Shown here piece after piece: positions 62,194 to 64,000 of a stretch of DNA of 64,000 bases. Origin of the DNA: Nostoc sp. HK-01 (GTDB lineage Bacteria; Cyanobacteriota; Cyanobacteriia; Cyanobacteriales; Nostocaceae); contig AP018318.1 of assembly GCA_003990705.1 (NCBI GenBank), positions 3,785,501 through 3,849,500 on the forward strand, read 5' to 3'. The position numbers and the translations under genes are program-made. Each line of letters opens with the position of its first letter. Positions within the stretch are counted from its first letter, which is position 1. Below the pieces are notes generated by a model. That model was not told the DNA's origin. It made no database searches and saw nothing but the letters and a program-made list of their open reading frames with translations.

Positions 62194-63558
62194 TTAAAAC
62201 ATCATAGATAAGAATTTATATATAAGCTGAAATAGTGTTGTAACGGCAATAGCTATTAAACTGCCAGCAAGTCCTAGTATGACTATTTGTTGAATATCCA
62301 TTCCTGCTTGCAAGGAAGGAATGAAAAGAACGATCGCAAAGGTAATTGCTGCAACAATTAACAAATTTGTGGTTTTAATCCAGCGTCGAGTTTGAGCAAA
62401 AATGATGACACCCAAAATCACCATTGTGATCATCACAACGATTATGGGTAATGGGATGAGGCTAAATAGAGCGATCGCAATTAATGCACTTTCAAAGCCG
62501 CTAACAGCTGCCCCTGATAATAACTCCCTAGTAGAAAAAGCGGAATTTGACTGTATTACCTGGGGTTGAGGTGGTGTGTTTCCCAGAGTTGTTGGGGGTA
62601 TGAACTGGGGAAAAAGGTCTTTTAGCACCTCCTCGGCGGATTGAAAGCGTTGACTGACCGCAGGCAAAAGCATTTTATCTAAAACATCAGCTAGGTGGGG
62701 GTTAATATTCACATGCGATCGCCATGTCCACTGGTTAATCAATGGGTCGAATAACTGTGTGGCTGGTTCACCTGTGAGCAAGGTAACAGCAGTCACAGCC
62801 AAAGCATATAAATCGGTGCAGGGAAATACTTGATTCCCAGTCATTTGTTCTGGGGGTGCAAATCCGGCTGAATAAATTCCTGTGGATGCGGCAACCGCAC
62901 CTGTTGCGACATTTGTGACTTGCTTAACTGCACCAAAATCCAAGAGAAATAGTTTCCCATCCTGGCGGCGCATGATATTAGAAGGCTTGATATCTCGATG
63001 AATAATACTTTTATCATGGACAAACTTGAGTACTGTCAGGATTTCTTGCAACATATATAAAATTTCTGCTTCAGAAAATTTACCCTTTTGCGTTAGTTCT
63101 TCCTCAAGATTTAGCCCATCAATATATTCTTGTACTAAGTAAAAAAACTGTTCTTCGTGACTTGGCTGATTAAAGCCAGGAACAGTAATTTGAAAAAAAG
63201 CGTATAGTTCTGGTATTTGTTCGTGTTCTCTGCCAATTTCGGCTAAGACATCTGCTTCTCTTTCAAATAGTTGTTGGGCGATTCGCAGTTGATTGGCACT
63301 GATGTTTTCCGCAGGTTGGAACTGTTTGACTACACAGGCACGAATTCCTGGAATACGGCGATCGCGTGCAAGAAAGGCGGAAGCAAATCCTCCCCGACCC
63401 AGCAATTTGGTGGACATGTATCTACCATCAAGGATGAGTGGCATTCCGCAGGTAGCACAGTATTTTTGCTGGGCTGTTTTTAAGGTTGTCGCTTCATCTA
63501 GGTCGGCAAAATAGTTTTTCGGGCGGGGGCAGCGTGGACGGGTGCAGTAAGCTTCCAT
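62194..63558 (-). CDS. Membrane Ser/Thr protein kinase with N-terminal zinc ribbon
   Basis: A 454-aa Hanks-type kinase. Cysteines 5, 10, 34 and 37 form a small zinc ribbon ahead of the kinase domain (about 45-310): GRGGFASAF glycine loop, VVKQF lysine, HRDIKPSN with catalytic Asp189, DFGAVK and APPEQ. The C-terminal ~100 residues hold three or four membrane helices (SALIAIALFSLIPLPIIVVM onwards). Substrate and ligand are unknown. It lies 190 bp upstream of the PstS-like gene on the same strand; a shared function is only a possibility. Confidence 0.9.
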   Translation of the reverse strand: MEAYCTRPRCPRPKNYFADLDEATTLKTAQQKYCATCGMPLILDGRYMSTKLLGRGGFASAFLARDRRIPGIRACVVKQFQPAENISANQLRIAQQLFEREADVLAEIGREHEQIPELYAFFQITVPGFNQPSHEEQFFYLVQEYIDGLNLEEELTQKGKFSEAEILYMLQEILTVLKFVHDKSIIHRDIKPSNIMRRQDGKLFLLDFGAVKQVTNVATGAVAASTGIYSAGFAPPEQMTGNQVFPCTDLYALAVTAVTLLTGEPATQLFDPLINQWTWRSHVNINPHLADVLDKMLLPAVSQRFQSAEEVLKDLFPQFIPPTTLGNTPPQPQVIQSNSAFSTRELLSGAAVSGFESALIAIALFSLIPLPIIVVMITMVILGVIIFAQTRRWIKTTNLLIVAAITFAIVLFIPSLQAGMDIQQIVILGLAGSLIAIAVTTLFQLIYKFLSMMF

Positions 63559-63562
63559 GTTA

Positions 63563-63637
63563 GTTTTGAGTCAATAGTCCACAGTTAGTAGTCAATAGCC
63601 TGTAGCCCTTAACTAGTGACTATTGACTATTGACAAG
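63563..63637. repeat. Heptanucleotide STRR (AGTCAAT/TTGACTA)
   Basis: Several AGTCAAT copies at left and GACTATT copies at right form a spaced inverted pair in the leader between the kinase start and the LysR gene end. Confidence 0.7.
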
Positions 63638-63639
63638 TA

Positions 63640-64000
63640 TCAGCCCTCGTCAGAGGAACTGGGTGTTGCTACATCTAATGTATTAACTACTAGCTTTTTT
63701 TCTGATAATTTTATCAGGTCTTGGTTCCATCCTGGAGTAGCAAACTGCGGCAAAATTTCTTGACTAAATGCCTCCGCTGCTTTAGATCTATACCGATTGG
63801 GATTAAAAATCAGCCACAGTGTGCGTTTAACGATCACTCCTTCAATGGGGGAGCAGTGTAGCACACCCATTTGTAATTCTTTAGCGATCGCTGATGTCGA
63901 AACGAAGGCAGCCCCTAAGCCTGATTGCACAGCATTTTTGATGGCTTCTATGGAGTTGAGTTCCATTTCTATCTTAAAACGTCTGGTATCAATCTCGCAG
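63640..64000 (-). CDS. LysR-type regulator, RbcR-like, C-terminal part
   Basis: Only the last ~120 residues are in the window; the frame stays open to the right edge. The segment [19 protein letters not shown], followed by [16 protein letters not shown], then [21 protein letters not shown], is the effector-binding domain of the CbbR/RbcR/CmpR group that controls carbon-fixation genes. RbcR is favoured by the [18 protein letters not shown] stretch but NdhR or CmpR is possible without the N-terminal part. Confidence 0.7.
   Translation of the reverse strand, partial: CEIDTRRFKIEMELNSIEAIKNAVQSGLGAAFVSTSAIAKELQMGVLHCSPIEGVIVKRTLWLIFNPNRYRSKAAEAFSQEILPQFATPGWNQDLIKLSEKKLVVNTLDVATPSSSDEG

Overview
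The window is chromosomal DNA of a filamentous, heterocyst-forming cyanobacterium (Nostocales: Nostoc/Anabaena-like). Evidence: very frequent HIP1 octamers (GCGATCGC), Psb27, GlgC, a CofH for deazaflavin, a probable DevH regulator, SLH/OprB porins, CheB-CheR hybrid kinases, a CHAT protein, PEP-CTERM sorting, and many heptanucleotide short tandem repeats (STRR) typical of these genomes. No rRNA, tRNA, CRISPR array or complete insertion sequence was seen.

Layout. 0-2.9 kb: a CHAT protein that looks 5'-truncated, then a repeat-rich stretch with a 21-bp minisatellite and a small MITE-like element. 2.9-6.8 kb: mnmA, a secreted SPOR-like protein, and the NAD(P)HX repair enzyme. 6.9-12.4 kb: a UPF0104 membrane protein and an MprF-type lysyl-phosphatidylglycerol synthase, together resembling MprF split into two genes, with an alpha/beta hydrolase and two tandem esterases between them. 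12.5-15.8 kb: a DnaJ-type chaperone, an ATPase whose 5' end is built from repeats, and glgC. 16.2-23.1 kb: two large hybrid histidine kinases, tail to tail. 23.2-30.3 kb: polA, a toxin-antitoxin pair inside a perfect 27-bp direct repeat, a GHL10 glycosidase-like protein, psb27 and cofH. 30.3-35.9 kb: three membrane or GT2 glycosyltransferases preceded by a decayed copy of one of their junctions. 36-39.5 kb: DUF3318, a zinc-ribbon miniprotein, an SLH porin and a Crp-type regulator.

39.7-45.1 kb is a phosphate-starvation locus: PhoX phosphatase, PhoU, SphS and SphR. A PHO box lies ahead of phoX and a better one lies ahead of a PstS-like protein at 61-62 kb. Divergent from sphR is a pair of homologous coiled-coil proteins, probably ZicK and ZacK, the heteropolymer-forming shape proteins of Anabaena. 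Behind them lie two unannotated tiny genes (37 and 41 aa) sharing a nearly identical core.

48.4-58.1 kb: hisA, a second 21-bp minisatellite, two small Ycf49-type membrane proteins, csaB, a RecB-like nuclease, a GNAT, RecJ, a PEP-CTERM protein and a HAD phosphatase. 58.1-64 kb: a candidate Yfr1-type small RNA, a catalytic-core-less arginyl-tRNA synthetase relative, probable devH, the PstS-like protein, a Ser/Thr kinase and the end of an RbcR-like LysR regulator.

The strongest leads are the toxin-antitoxin mini-insertion that restores the 3' end of its target gene, the two-member tiny-protein family behind the coiled-coil pair, the Yfr1-like RNA with a matching site in the porin leader, the split MprF, and the repeats that have become coding sequence.
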